Source: Planomicrobium okeanokoites (GTDB taxonomy: Bacteria > Bacillota > Bacilli > Bacillales_A > Planococcaceae). Taken from it: DNA of 64,000 bases. A model generated the notes under the pieces. That model had not been told where the DNA came from and ran no database searches. It saw only the letters and a list, made by a program, of their open reading frames with translations. A program made the translations under genes and the position numbers. Position 1 is the first letter of the stretch; every line of letters begins with the position of its first letter. This document shows, one piece after another, positions 48,463 through 59,563 of the stretch. Location: positions 186,001-250,000 of the forward strand of contig NZ_QQRS01000001.1 of NCBI RefSeq assembly GCF_003428875.1, read 5' to 3'.

Positions 48463-50247
48463 ATGACTAGAACGCATTATTGTGGTGAAGTGAACGAAAC
48501 TGCTATCGGGCAGCGCGTTTCCATTAAAGGCTGGGTGCAGAAAAGACGCGATCTTGGCGGCTTGATATTTGTCGATGTACGCGACCGTTCGGGCATCGTT
48601 CAGGCAGTTTTCAATCCGGAAATTTCAAAGGAAACTGTTGAAGTCGGGGAAAAATTGCGCAATGAGTTCGTCGTCCATATCGAAGGATTGGTTGTTGAAC
48701 GTGCAGACGGACAGATAAATGCAGCATTGAAGACGGGCAAGATCGAGATCCAAGTGGATTCTGCGAGCATCATAAATGCAGCGAAAAACCCGCCGTTCGC
48801 AATCGAAGACAATACGGATGTCAGTGAAGACCTCAGATTAAAATACCGTTATTTGGACCTTCGCCGCCCTGAAATGTTCGAGACGTTCAAAATGCGTTCA
48901 GATGTGACCAAATCAATCCGCCGTTTCCTGGATGAAGAAGGATTTTTGGAAGTTGAAACGCCGATCCTGACAAAATCGACTCCGGAAGGCGCGCGTGACT
49001 ATCTCGTTCCAAGCCGTGTGCACGATGGTGAATTCTACGCATTGCCACAGTCACCGCAATTGTTCAAGCAGATGCTGATGGTATCCGGATTCGATAAATA
49101 TTTCCAGATTGCCCGCTGCTTCCGAGATGAAGATCTGCGTGCTGACCGCCAGCCTGAATTCACGCAAATCGATATGGAAATGAGTTTCCAGACGATGGAA
49201 GAGATTCTGGAAATGAACGAGCGTTTGATGGTGCAGATGATGAAAGAAGTCAAAGGCATCGACATCGAGCCGAAATTCGAACGTATGGAATATACCGAAG
49301 CGATGGAACGTTTTGGTTCAGATAAACCGGATGTCCGCTTCGGAATGGAATTAATCGACGTTTCTGAGTTGGTGAAAGACTCTTCATTCAAAGTTTTCGC
49401 AGGTGCAGTAGAGAATGGCGGCCAAGTGAAATTGATCAATGTCAAAGGCCAGGCAGCCAATTATTCCCGTAAGGATATCGATGCACTCGGTGAATTTGCC
49501 GGCCGTTACGGAGCAAAAGGACTGGCATGGATGAAAGTTGAAGAAGACGGCATTAAAGGGCCGATTGCGAAATTCTTCGAAGGCGAAGCAGCTCAAGGAT
49601 TGATGGAAGCAGCCGGCGCTGAGGCAGGAGACCTTCTTTTATTCGTAGCTGATAAAAAAGCAGTGGTAGCTGACGCACTTGGCGCTTTGCGAATGAAATT
49701 CGGCAAAGAACTCGGGCTTATCGATGAGTCGGTCTATAAATTCCTATGGATCACTGACTGGCCATTATTCGAGTATGACGAGAAAGAAGGGCGCTATTAT
49801 GCAGCGCATCATCCGTTCACTATGCCATATGAAGAAGATATCGATAAATTAACCACTGAGCCGCAAAATGTCCGTGCCCAAGCATATGACCTTGTATTGA
49901 ACGGCTTTGAGCTTGGAGGAGGTTCGGCTCGTATTTACCGCCGCGACATTCAGGAGAAAATGTTTGAAGTGCTTGGCTTCTCTGAAGAGGAAGCGCGCGC
50001 TCAATTCGGATTCCTGATGGAAGCATTTGAGTATGGAACGCCTCCACATGGCGGGATTGCCTTTGGTTTGGACCGTTTGGTGATGCTGCTTGCAGGCCGT
50101 ACAAACCTTCGCGACACCATTGCATTTCCTAAGACAGCCAGCGCAAGCGATCTGTTGACGAATGCGCCAAGCCCGGTTTCAAAAGACCAACTTGATGAAT
50201 TAAGCCTATTACTGAATGTTCAGAATAATTCAAAAGGGCTAGAGTAA
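48463..50247 (+). CDS. aspS: aspartyl-tRNA synthetase
   Basis: A 594-residue class IIb synthetase. It has an N-terminal OB anticodon domain ([27 protein letters not shown]), motif 2 [22 protein letters not shown], the bacterial-type GAD insertion domain at about residues 290-410, and motif 3 [19 protein letters not shown] precedes the ATG. It is probably cotranscribed with hisS under the T-box, with the E1 element between them. The 6S RNA gene follows, as in B. subtilis. Confidence 0.98.
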   Translation: MTRTHYCGEVNETAIGQRVSIKGWVQKRRDLGGLIFVDVRDRSGIVQAVFNPEISKETVEVGEKLRNEFVVHIEGLVVERADGQINAALKTGKIEIQVDSASIINAAKNPPFAIEDNTDVSEDLRLKYRYLDLRRPEMFETFKMRSDVTKSIRRFLDEEGFLEVETPILTKSTPEGARDYLVPSRVHDGEFYALPQSPQLFKQMLMVSGFDKYFQIARCFRDEDLRADRQPEFTQIDMEMSFQTMEEILEMNERLMVQMMKEVKGIDIEPKFERMEYTEAMERFGSDKPDVRFGMELIDVSELVKDSSFKVFAGAVENGGQVKLINVKGQAANYSRKDIDALGEFAGRYGAKGLAWMKVEEDGIKGPIAKFFEGEAAQGLMEAAGAEAGDLLLFVADKKAVVADALGALRMKFGKELGLIDESVYKFLWITDWPLFEYDEKEGRYYAAHHPFTMPYEEDIDKLTTEPQNVRAQAYDLVLNGFELGGGSARIYRRDIQEKMFEVLGFSEEEARAQFGFLMEAFEYGTPPHGGIAFGLDRLVMLLAGRTNLRDTIAFPKTASASDLLTNAPSPVSKDQLDELSLLLNVQNNSKGLE

Positions 50248-50252
50248 AACGG

Positions 50253-50281
50253 TTGTAGAAATTTGCAGCGTGTGCTAATAT
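50253..50281 (+). promoter_or_regulatory. promoter of 6S RNA
   Basis: TTGTAG at 50253-50258 and TAATAT at 50276-50281 with exactly 17 bases between, just after the aspS stop. Confidence 0.7.
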
Positions 50282-50288
50282 AACCTTA

Positions 50289-50480
50289 GTAGAGAATCCT
50301 GATGTGTTCGTTACAGGCAATTCAGTTTTGACCCAACATTTTGTCGTCGGGAGACCGAATTTCAACGTGGCTAACATGCCTTAACCGGAAGTTATAAGCG
50401 GTGAAGAGGTCACCCACCTGCTAGAAGCGGGTTCAAAAACGATATGCAAGTCAAGGACGGCACGATCGGGATTCTCACTT
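50289..50480 (+). ncRNA. ssrS: 6S RNA
   Basis: About 190 bases with no protein potential. The 5' end AGAGAATCC(TGAT) pairs with the 3' end (GATC)GGGATTCTC to make the closing stem. The interior can form the long irregular hairpin with a central bulge expected of 6S RNA. Position between aspS and the tcdA gene is the same as for B. subtilis bsrA (6S-1). It binds the sigma-A RNA polymerase and dampens transcription. Recognised by place and form; the ends are approximate. Confidence 0.8.
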
Positions 50481-50495
50481 AAAAATGTTATTCAT

Positions 50496-50523
50496 CCCTT
50501 CAGCAATTTGCTGGAGGGTTTTT
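50496..50523 (+). terminator. intrinsic terminator after 6S RNA
   Basis: CCCTTCAGCA pairs with TGCTGGAGGG and is followed by TTTTTA. Confidence 0.88.
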
Positions 50524-50589
50524 ATTTGTGTATAATTCCTACTAGGTTAATTCCAACTAAGTCCATCAACATTGAAAGGCAGGAAAACT

Positions 50590-51354
50590 ATGTTACATCA
50601 ATTTTCACGAAACGAACTGGCAGTCGGCAAAGAAGGAATCGAAATGCTGAAGAATTCGACTGTAGCAATTCTAGGAGTCGGCGGAGTCGGTTCATTCGCA
50701 GCTGAAGCCTGTGCAAGAAGCGGTGTTGGCCGTATTATCCTAGTCGATAAGGACAACGTCGACATCACCAATGTAAATCGGCAATTGGTCGCCAACCTTT
50801 CTACAGTGGGCCAATCGAAGAGTGCCGTCATGAAGAATCGCATTGCTGACATCAACGAGGACTGCGAAGTCATCGATCTGCATATGTTCTATACGGAAGA
50901 TACATATGAAGAATTTTTCAGCTATAACCCGGATTATGTCATCGATGCATCGGATACGATGATCTATAAAGTACATCTGATGCAGGAATGCTATAAACGA
51001 GGCGTTAAAATCATTTCAAGTATGGGTGCTGCCAATAAAACCGATCCAACCCGCTTCAAGATTGCGGATATCTCGAAAACGCATACCGACCCATTGGCGA
51101 AAATCATACGCAAGAAATTGCGTGAAGCAGGCATCCGTAAAGGGATTCCGGTGGTATTCTCGGATGAAAGTCCGATAATTGTGCGGGAGGATATCGTAGG
51201 AAGTGTAGGCAAACCGGAAGCGGCTATCCGCAAAGCCAAGATGCCGCCTTCATCGAACGCATTCACGCCATCCACTGTCGGCTTGATTTGCGCGAGCTGG
51301 GTTGTGAATGACATTACTTCATCGATCCCGATCAACCGTGTAAGAAATAATTAA
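50590..51354 (+). CDS. tcdA: tRNA threonylcarbamoyladenosine dehydratase (TcdA/YrvM)
   Basis: A 254-residue E1-like enzyme, same length as B. subtilis YrvM. It closes the side chain of t6A37 in tRNA to the cyclic ct6A form with ATP. ATG 50590 behind AGGCAGG is chosen. It has FSRNELAVGKEGIEMLKNSTVAILGVGGVGSFAAEACARSG-type ThiF/E1 start, DNVDITNVNRQ, and VIDASDTMIYKVHL. A TATAAT at 50531-50536 may start it. A strong terminator ends it. Confidence 0.92.
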   Translation: MLHQFSRNELAVGKEGIEMLKNSTVAILGVGGVGSFAAEACARSGVGRIILVDKDNVDITNVNRQLVANLSTVGQSKSAVMKNRIADINEDCEVIDLHMFYTEDTYEEFFSYNPDYVIDASDTMIYKVHLMQECYKRGVKIISSMGAANKTDPTRFKIADISKTHTDPLAKIIRKKLREAGIRKGIPVVFSDESPIIVREDIVGSVGKPEAAIRKAKMPPSSNAFTPSTVGLICASWVVNDITSSIPINRVRNN

Positions 51355-51358
51355 AATG

Positions 51359-51392
51359 AACCGGCTCATTTCGGACGAGCCGGTTTTTTTAT
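51359..51392 (+). terminator. intrinsic terminator after tcdA
   Basis: AACCGGCTC pairs with GAGCCGGTT, followed by seven T. Confidence 0.92.
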
Positions 51393-51430
51393 GGACATTT
51401 AAGGTTGATAAAATTAAATAAAACGTTTAA

Positions 51431-51530
51431 CGCGCATAAGTCTTCAGGAACGCGCATATAATTTTTTAATCGTGCGTAAAAAATTCTAACCGTGCGTAAA
51501 AAAATTTAATCGCGCATAACCAAGTAAAAC
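51431..51530 (+). repeat. phased array E: five 20-bp units, core CGCGCATAA
   Basis: Units begin at 51431, 51451, 51471, 51491 and 51511, exactly 20 bp apart. Each starts CG(C/T)GC(A/G)TA followed by AT-rich sequence ending in -AA(T/C). It lies between the ends of convergent tcdA and rarA, after the tcdA terminator. Confidence 0.9.
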
Positions 51531-51633
51531 CGGTTCTCGAAAAGCTATTCAGCTGGAAACTTCCTTCAAAAACGCAATGTAATTAACAAAATGAAAGACA
51601 ATCCCCACAAAAATACGAAATTCCAAATAAAGA

Positions 51634-51655
51634 GGCCACTCCCGAAGGAATGGCC
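51634..51655 (-). terminator. terminator of rarA
   Basis: GGCCACTCC pairs with GGAATGGCC (one G-T pair) around CGAA. On the minus strand it follows the rarA stop and leads into TCTTTATTT. Confidence 0.72.
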
Positions 51656-51668
51656 ATACAAAATCCTC

Positions 51669-52958
51669 TTATTTTTTATTCTTTCGGAACGATTTCAATT
51701 TTTCATAAATTCCGGCAAATTTTTTCTCCTCGCCGGCGATGACCGGTTTATAGAATTCCGTTTTCTGCACTTCTTTCGGCAGGTAATCCTGATCGGCCCA
51801 GCCGCCGAACGAGCCGATCGGGGTGTCATGCGGATAGATATAGCCGCCGTGGCCGAGTTCGGCACTTCCAGCGTAATGAGTATCACGGAGATGCATCGGA
51901 ATATCGCCGGTCAATCCTTTATTGATTGCGGCTGTGGCTGCGTCGATTGCTTTATAAGCGGAATTGGATTTTTCCGACAGGCACATTTCCGCAACAGCCT
52001 GTGCCAGCGGGATGCGCGCTTCCGGCAATCCTAAGCGGTCAGCTGCCTGGCAGGCGGCAAGCACATGCGGGCCGACAGAAGGATTCGCGAGTCCGATATC
52101 TTCATAGGCCATGACCAGAAGGCGGCGGGTGACAGCGGTCAAATCGCCGTTTTCCAAAAGATGTGCCAGATAATACATAGCGGCATTGATGTCACTGCCG
52201 CGCACGGATTTCTGAAGAGCCGACAGGAGATTGAAGAAATGCGAGCCTTTTTTATCCCCAAATACTCCGACACGCTTGATCATCTGTTCGATCATCTGAT
52301 CCTCGACAACATATTTCCCGTCAACTTCATCGGACGCAATGACAATCGACTCGAGCATCGTCAACGCTTTGCGGGCATCACCATTGGTTCCTTCGGCAAT
52401 GCGTTCGACCTGCGCCGGAGAAATCTCAATTTCTTCACGTCCGAGTCCCCGTTTCGGATCCTTCAGCGCCGTATCAAGCAAATGGACGATGTCTTCATGG
52501 GTCAGCCGCTTCAATTGCTTTATTTCGCCGCAGCGTGAACGGATTGCCGGATTGACGTCGTGAAACGGATTTTCCGTCGTGGCGCCAATCAGGACGATCG
52601 AGCCGCTTTCCACATGCGGCAATAAGGCATCCTGCTGGAGTTTATTGAATCGATGGATTTCATCAAGGAATAGGAGGACTTTGCCGGTAACACGGGCTTC
52701 ACGGACAACGTCTTCGACATCTTTCTTGCCGGAGGTTGTGGCGTTCAACGCGATGAACGGCAGATTCGAAGTGCCTGCGATGGCATGTGCGATCGACGTC
52801 TTGCCGATTCCTGGCTCGCCGTACAGCAGCATGGACGGCACGTGGCCGTTCTGGATCATTTTGTATAGAGCCGTATACGGTCCGATGACATCCTGCTGTC
52901 CTACCACTTCGTCGATGGTGCGCGGCCGCATGCGAAAAGCCAATGGTTCGTTCTGCAA
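51669..52958 (-). CDS. rarA: replication-associated recombination protein RarA
   Basis: A 429-residue AAA+ clamp-loader-like protein acting at stalled forks (MgsA/YrvN). TTG 52958 behind GGAAGGAG is the start. It begins PLAFRMRPRTIDEVVGQQDVIGP, with Walker A LYGEPGIGKTS near residue 47, Walker B LLFLDEIHRFNK, and sensor 1 IGATTENPF. The C-terminal tetramerisation domain ends LPKEVQKTEFYKPV with GAEKK-type tail. Same place as yrvN in B. subtilis. Transcribed away from cymR. Confidence 0.96.
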   Translation of the reverse strand: MQNEPLAFRMRPRTIDEVVGQQDVIGPYTALYKMIQNGHVPSMLLYGEPGIGKTSIAHAIAGTSNLPFIALNATTSGKKDVEDVVREARVTGKVLLFLDEIHRFNKLQQDALLPHVESGSIVLIGATTENPFHDVNPAIRSRCGEIKQLKRLTHEDIVHLLDTALKDPKRGLGREEIEISPAQVERIAEGTNGDARKALTMLESIVIASDEVDGKYVVEDQMIEQMIKRVGVFGDKKGSHFFNLLSALQKSVRGSDINAAMYYLAHLLENGDLTAVTRRLLVMAYEDIGLANPSVGPHVLAACQAADRLGLPEARIPLAQAVAEMCLSEKSNSAYKAIDAATAAINKGLTGDIPMHLRDTHYAGSAELGHGGYIYPHDTPIGSFGGWADQDYLPKEVQKTEFYKPVIAGEEKKFAGIYEKLKSFRKNKK

Positions 52959-53042
52959 TGAAAAAACTCCTTCCGTACATCTGTTCCATTAGTATATCGC
53001 GACAGCTTTCAAAAGTCATTGCAAGTCCATAGGCGTGATTTA

Positions 53043-53051
53043 TGCTATACT
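53043..53051 (+). promoter_or_regulatory. extended -10 promoter for cymR operon
   Basis: TGCTATACT: TGN followed by TATACT. A TTGCAA at 53019 is too far for a normal -35, so the extended -10 probably dominates. Start of cymR is 40 bases downstream. Confidence 0.5.
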
Positions 53052-53090
53052 ATTTTGAAGAATAATGGAATCTGACTCAGAGGTGTATTT

Positions 53091-53507
53091 ATGAAAATTT
53101 CAACAAAAGGCCGCTACGGCTTGACGATCATCATCGCACTTGGCAAAGAATATGGCGAAGGGCCGCTGCCGCTGCGTAAAATTGCGGCGGAGCACGACTT
53201 GTCCGAGGCCTATTTGGAGCAATTGGTTGCACCACTCCGCAATGCGGGCTTGGTGAAAAGTGTGAGAGGGGCCTACGGCGGATACATGCTGTCGCGCCAT
53301 CCGAAGGAAATATCAGCGGGAGACGTCATCCGTGTTCTGGAAGGACCGATACAGCCCGTCGAAGGAATCGAAGACGAGGCCCAGCCGCAGCGTGAACTAT
53401 GGATCCGCATCCGGGATGCCGTCAAAAATGTCCTGGATACAACAACAATCGAAGACCTGGCTAACCAGCAGGAATCAACAACAGAAAATTATATGTTTTA
53501 TATATAG
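53091..53507 (+). CDS. cymR: Rrf2-family regulator CymR
   Basis: A 138-residue winged-helix regulator: MKISTKGRYGLTIIIALGKEYGEGPLPLRKIA and SEAYLEQLVAPLRNAGLVKSVRGAYGGY are the Rrf2 recognition helix and wing. It has no Cys at all, so it is not an iron-sulfur IscR. CymR pairs with CysK to repress cysteine uptake and synthesis when sulfur is plentiful. The next genes encode a cysteine desulfurase and MnmA, in B. subtilis order (yrzC-yrvO-trmU). Confidence 0.92.
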   Translation: MKISTKGRYGLTIIIALGKEYGEGPLPLRKIAAEHDLSEAYLEQLVAPLRNAGLVKSVRGAYGGYMLSRHPKEISAGDVIRVLEGPIQPVEGIEDEAQPQRELWIRIRDAVKNVLDTTTIEDLANQQESTTENYMFYI

Positions 53508-53520
53508 AGGAGTTTAAACG

Positions 53521-55786
<2,266 letters not shown>

Positions 55787-55800
55787 TGGGAGAGAGACAT

Positions 55801-56460
55801 ATGAATTACAATGAAATCGGCATACAGGCCATCCAGGATGGCAAAACCGAAGAAGCGGTGCAGGCATTCACGAAAGCCATTGAAGAAGAACCGGAAAATC
55901 CGCTTGGTTATATCAATTTTGGTCATGTACTGACTTCGATGGAAGAAACTGAGCGTGCCGAACGCTTTTTCCAGAAAGCGATCACACTCGATGAAACATC
56001 GGCAACCGCTTATTACGGATTGGCTAATCTGTATTTCAATGCTGAACGCTATGATGAAGCATTGAAGCTGTATGAAAAAGCGGTGCAGTATCAATTGGAA
56101 GGCGCGGATGCGCATTTCATGATCGGCAAATGCCTGGAGCGGCTGGGCCAGACAAAATTGGCACTGCCTTATCTGCAGCGTGCAGTGGAACTGGATGAAA
56201 ACGATGTGGCGGCACGGATGAGCTACGGCGTGACGCTGGCAGCAATGGAATTATTCGAATTGGCGGAACCGCAATTCATAAAAGTTCTGGAATTGCAGCC
56301 GGACCATTCGGATGCCCATTATAATCTGGGTGTTTTATATGCCGTTTCAACCAATCGCACAGAAGATGCCATGCACCATCTCGAGCAGGCATTCACGCTG
56401 GACGAAGAAAATGAAATGGCGCGCTACGCGTATGATATGATTAAAACAAATCTTCAATAG
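55801..56460 (+). CDS. tetratricopeptide repeat protein (YrrB-like)
   Basis: A 219-residue cytoplasmic protein made of about six TPR units, each about 34 residues with the A...G-Y/L...A pattern (for example NPLGYINFGHVLTSMEETERAERFFQKAI and SATAYYGLANLYFNAERYDEALKLYEKAV). ATG 55801 with GGGAGAGA upstream is chosen. TPR stacks bind other proteins. In B. subtilis yrrB lies in this place between trmU and recD2. The partner is unknown; proximity to mnmA suggests but does not show a link with tRNA thiolation. Confidence 0.9.
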   Translation: MNYNEIGIQAIQDGKTEEAVQAFTKAIEEEPENPLGYINFGHVLTSMEETERAERFFQKAITLDETSATAYYGLANLYFNAERYDEALKLYEKAVQYQLEGADAHFMIGKCLERLGQTKLALPYLQRAVELDENDVAARMSYGVTLAAMELFELAEPQFIKVLELQPDHSDAHYNLGVLYAVSTNRTEDAMHHLEQAFTLDEENEMARYAYDMIKTNLQ

Positions 56461-56484
56461 GAATTTGAAAGGGGAACGATCGGC

Positions 56485-58980
56485 ATGACAGGACAAATTG
56501 ATTTATTTCAGGAAGAAACGCAATTTGTGCTTGGTCGGCCGGTCGTTTCAATTTTTCATAACCCCCAGAATCTTTTCACCATTGCAAAAGTGAAAATCCA
56601 CCAGACCAACACCTCTTATGCAGAAAAAGAAATCATCGTGTCAGGATATTTCCCTGAACTTTCCATGGAAGAAGAATACCGTTTTACAGGAGCGGTGAAA
56701 AATCACCCTCGTTACGGCATCCAGTTCCAAGTGGAGACATTCACGAAAGAAGTGCCGGAAACCGAGCAAGGGATCGTCCATTATCTGTCGAGCGATATGT
56801 TCAACGGCATCGGCCGGAAGACAGCGGAAACGATCGTCAAAAAATTAGGCAAAGATGCCATCAAAAAAATTCTGGAAGATCCGGAAGCACTGGATGTTGT
56901 CCCGCGTTTGTCAGATGAGAAAAAGGACACCATCCGCTCGACGCTCCAGATGAACCTAGGGCTGGAGCGGGTCATGATCCAGCTGAATGACTGGGGATTC
57001 GGTCCGCAGGTCGGCATGCGCATTTTCCAGGCCTACCGCGAAGAAACGATCGACATCCTGACGAAAAATCCGTTCCGCCTGATCGAGGAAATTGAAGGGA
57101 TCGGTTTTCAGCGGGCTGATGAACTCGGCGCGAAGCTGGGCTTGACCGGCAGCCACCCCGACCGCATCAAAGCGTCGATCCTGCATTTATTGAATCAGGC
57201 CTCCCTGTCAGAAGGTCATGTCTATATCGATGCCAAAACACTTATCCCACAGGTTAAGGAAATGCTTGAAGCGAGGCAGCGTGAAGAAATTTCGATCGAA
57301 GCGATTTCCCAAGCGGCCATCGAGTTGAATGAAGAAAGCAAAGTCGCGGGGGAAGAAACCCGCCTTTATTTGCCGTCTCTCTATTATTCGGAAGTGGGCA
57401 TTGCGACTAAACTCGAAACCTTGCTCGCTTCGCAGGAAAACCGCGACGGCTTCCCGTCATCAGAAGTGCGGAAAGCGCTCGGTGAAGCGGAAGAACGGCT
57501 TGGCGTCAATTACGCGGAAACGCAGGTGCAGGCAATCGAATCGAGCCTTAATTCGTCAGTCATGATCTTGACCGGCGGTCCGGGGACCGGGAAGACGACA
57601 GTAGTTCGTGGGCTCGTTGAAGTGTATGCGGAACTCCACGGCTTGTCGTTGGACCCTAAAGACTATGCCAAGAAAAAAGAACCTTTTCCGATTATCCTTG
57701 CGGCGCCGACTGGCCGTGCAGCAAAACGCCTGAGTGAATCCACGGAACTTCCGGCGATGACGATCCACCGTTTGCTGGGCTTTAACGGCCAGGAAAAAGA
57801 AGAAGAAACCGAAAAAGAAATCGAAGGTAAGTTGATCATCATCGATGAAATGTCGATGGTCGATACTTGGCTTGCGCATCAATTGCTGAAGGCAGTGCCT
57901 GATGATGCGCAGATCATTTTCGTCGGTGACCAGGATCAGCTGCCGCCGGTGGGACCGGGCCAGGTGCTGCGAGACCTTCTCGATTCGAAACGGATTCCGA
58001 CGGTTGAATTGACCCATATTTACCGTCAGACTTCGGGTTCTTCCATTATAGAACTGGCCCATCAGATGAAAAACGGACAGCTGCCGGCGGATATCACCGC
58101 TAAAACTTCTGACCGTTCATTCATCAAAGCCGGTGCCGAACAAATACCGGAAGTGGTCGAAAAAGTGGTGAAAAGCGCGCTTGCAAAAGGACATCACATC
58201 AAAGACATCCAGGTACTCGCCCCGATGTACAAAGGACCGGCGGGTATAGATGCATTGAACAAAATGATCCAGCAGATGGTCAACCCGAATTCGGACGGCA
58301 AACGGAAAGAACTTGTTTTCGGTGACATCACCTACCGCGTAAAAGATAAAGTGCTGCAGCTTGTCAATCAGCCGGAGAGCAATGTCTTCAACGGTGACAT
58401 GGGTGAAGTGGTCGCCATCATGAAAGCGAGCGAAACGGTCGAAAAGCAGGACGTCCTGGTCGTGTCGTTCGACGGCATTGAAGTCACCTATCAGCGCAGC
58501 GATTTGAATCAGCTGACATTGGCCTATTGCTGTTCGATCCATAAATCGCAGGGCTCCGAGTTTCCGACCGTCATCATGCCGGTGGTGCGCGGCTATATGA
58601 AAATGCTGCGCCGCAATCTGCTTTACACCGGTATCACCCGCAGCAAGGATTTCCTGATTCTCTGCGGCGACCCCGGCGTCTTCCGCTACGGAGTCGAACG
58701 CACGGACGATACGAAGCGCATGACCACTCTAAAAGACCGGCTGTCGCTGTCAGACCCTGAAGCGGATGACAATAAAACCATAAGTGAGCCGGCGCAGCAG
58801 AAAGCTGTTGCTGCTAAGCCAGCAGCGTCTTCACAAACGGCTGTACAATCTGAATCTGCGCAACAAACTGCTGTCGCAGAAGCGGATGGACCAGTTTCCC
58901 TGACAAATGACAATGTGCATGCAATCCATCCATTGATTGGCATGAAAGGCATCACACCGCGTGATTTTATCGAATCCTGA
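56485..58980 (+). CDS. recD2: DNA helicase RecD2
   Basis: An 831-residue superfamily 1B 5'-3' helicase of the RecD-like family without RecBC. It has an N-terminal OB region (VSIFHNPQNLFTIAKVKI), helix-hairpin-helix segments (SDMFNGIGRKTAETI and EIEGIGFQRADELG), Walker A LTGGPGTGKTTVV near residue 362, Walker B IIDEMSMVD, and motif V/VI SIHKSQGSEFPTVI and LYTGITRSK. The last ~75 residues are Ala/Gln/Ser-rich, longer than in B. subtilis YrrC. GAAAGGGG lies before the ATG. Confidence 0.95.
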   Translation: MTGQIDLFQEETQFVLGRPVVSIFHNPQNLFTIAKVKIHQTNTSYAEKEIIVSGYFPELSMEEEYRFTGAVKNHPRYGIQFQVETFTKEVPETEQGIVHYLSSDMFNGIGRKTAETIVKKLGKDAIKKILEDPEALDVVPRLSDEKKDTIRSTLQMNLGLERVMIQLNDWGFGPQVGMRIFQAYREETIDILTKNPFRLIEEIEGIGFQRADELGAKLGLTGSHPDRIKASILHLLNQASLSEGHVYIDAKTLIPQVKEMLEARQREEISIEAISQAAIELNEESKVAGEETRLYLPSLYYSEVGIATKLETLLASQENRDGFPSSEVRKALGEAEERLGVNYAETQVQAIESSLNSSVMILTGGPGTGKTTVVRGLVEVYAELHGLSLDPKDYAKKKEPFPIILAAPTGRAAKRLSESTELPAMTIHRLLGFNGQEKEEETEKEIEGKLIIIDEMSMVDTWLAHQLLKAVPDDAQIIFVGDQDQLPPVGPGQVLRDLLDSKRIPTVELTHIYRQTSGSSIIELAHQMKNGQLPADITAKTSDRSFIKAGAEQIPEVVEKVVKSALAKGHHIKDIQVLAPMYKGPAGIDALNKMIQQMVNPNSDGKRKELVFGDITYRVKDKVLQLVNQPESNVFNGDMGEVVAIMKASETVEKQDVLVVSFDGIEVTYQRSDLNQLTLAYCCSIHKSQGSEFPTVIMPVVRGYMKMLRRNLLYTGITRSKDFLILCGDPGVFRYGVERTDDTKRMTTLKDRLSLSDPEADDNKTISEPAQQKAVAAKPAASSQTAVQSESAQQTAVAEADGPVSLTNDNVHAIHPLIGMKGITPRDFIES

Positions 58981-58989
58981 CGGCTGTTG

Positions 58990-59018
58990 TTGACAGGACC
59001 AAATAACTTTTCTATAAT
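58990..59018 (+). promoter_or_regulatory. alaS promoter
   Basis: Consensus TTGACA at 58990-58995 and TATAAT at 59013-59018 with a 17-base spacer, just after recD2. Transcription would begin near 59025. Confidence 0.92.
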
Positions 59019-59024
59019 TCAAGC

Positions 59025-59272
59025 TATACAATATTCAAAACGTTGATGGAGAAAGTATAAAATAGCAAGCGTCCAGAAATAGATCCCCCGGCTGAAAGGA
59101 TCTTCGCGATGATATTTTAGAAAGCTACTCCTGAGTGCAGCTAATCCCTGCCGTAAAGCCGCGTTAAGGCACCAATGAGAGACACGGAAGAACATTTCCG
59201 TGTAATTAGGGTGGTACCGCGAATCAATAGCCTTCGTCCCTTGCGTTTACGCAAGGGATGGAGGCTATTTTT
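59025..59272 (+). promoter_or_regulatory. T-box leader of alaS
   Basis: The T-box AGGGTGGTACCGCG is at 59208-59221. It is followed by a terminator hairpin (AGCCTTCGTCCCTTGCG / CGCAAGGGATGGAGGCT) with T-run at 59267. A GCT in GAAAGCTACTCC near 59131 is a candidate Ala specifier. Uncharged tRNA(Ala) should permit readthrough into alaS. Confidence 0.92.
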
Positions 59273-59363
59273 ATATCCATCTGATATCTTTTTATTTTTA
59301 ATAACCAGATGAATTAGCTCCATATGGAAGCTTACCGCTATTTCATCTAAAGGTTCACTCCCA

Positions 59364-59525
59364 GATATGGAGCAAAAAAGCGGAGACTCCCAGGGGATTA
59401 GAAACACAGTTGGTTTTCCAACTGTGTTTCGAGCGAAGTGCTGAGATCCACTCGGGCGAAGTGAAACGAGAACGAGTTAGCTCAGTGCAAGCCCCCAGGA
59501 AAGCGGAGCTATTTTGCGAAATATC
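59364..59525 (+). repeat. E1 repeat element, copy 5, with nested hairpin
   Basis: 162 bp. The ends are GATATGGAGCAAAAAAGC and GCTATTTTGCGAAATATC, with the shared centre. Compared with copies 1, 3 and 4 it has an extra ~35 bases containing a perfect hairpin at 59401-59430 (13-bp arms GAAACACAGTTGG, 4-base loop). It lies between the T-box terminator and the alaS start, so it is in the alaS 5' untranslated region. Confidence 0.9.
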
Positions 59526-59563
59526 GATTATTCAATTTAACTAAGTTATAAGGAGGAAAACAA

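Noticed and set aside
51591-52992. Plus-strand open frames opposite rarA
   Set aside because: They are shadows of the rarA reading frame, with no start signals and no protein likeness.
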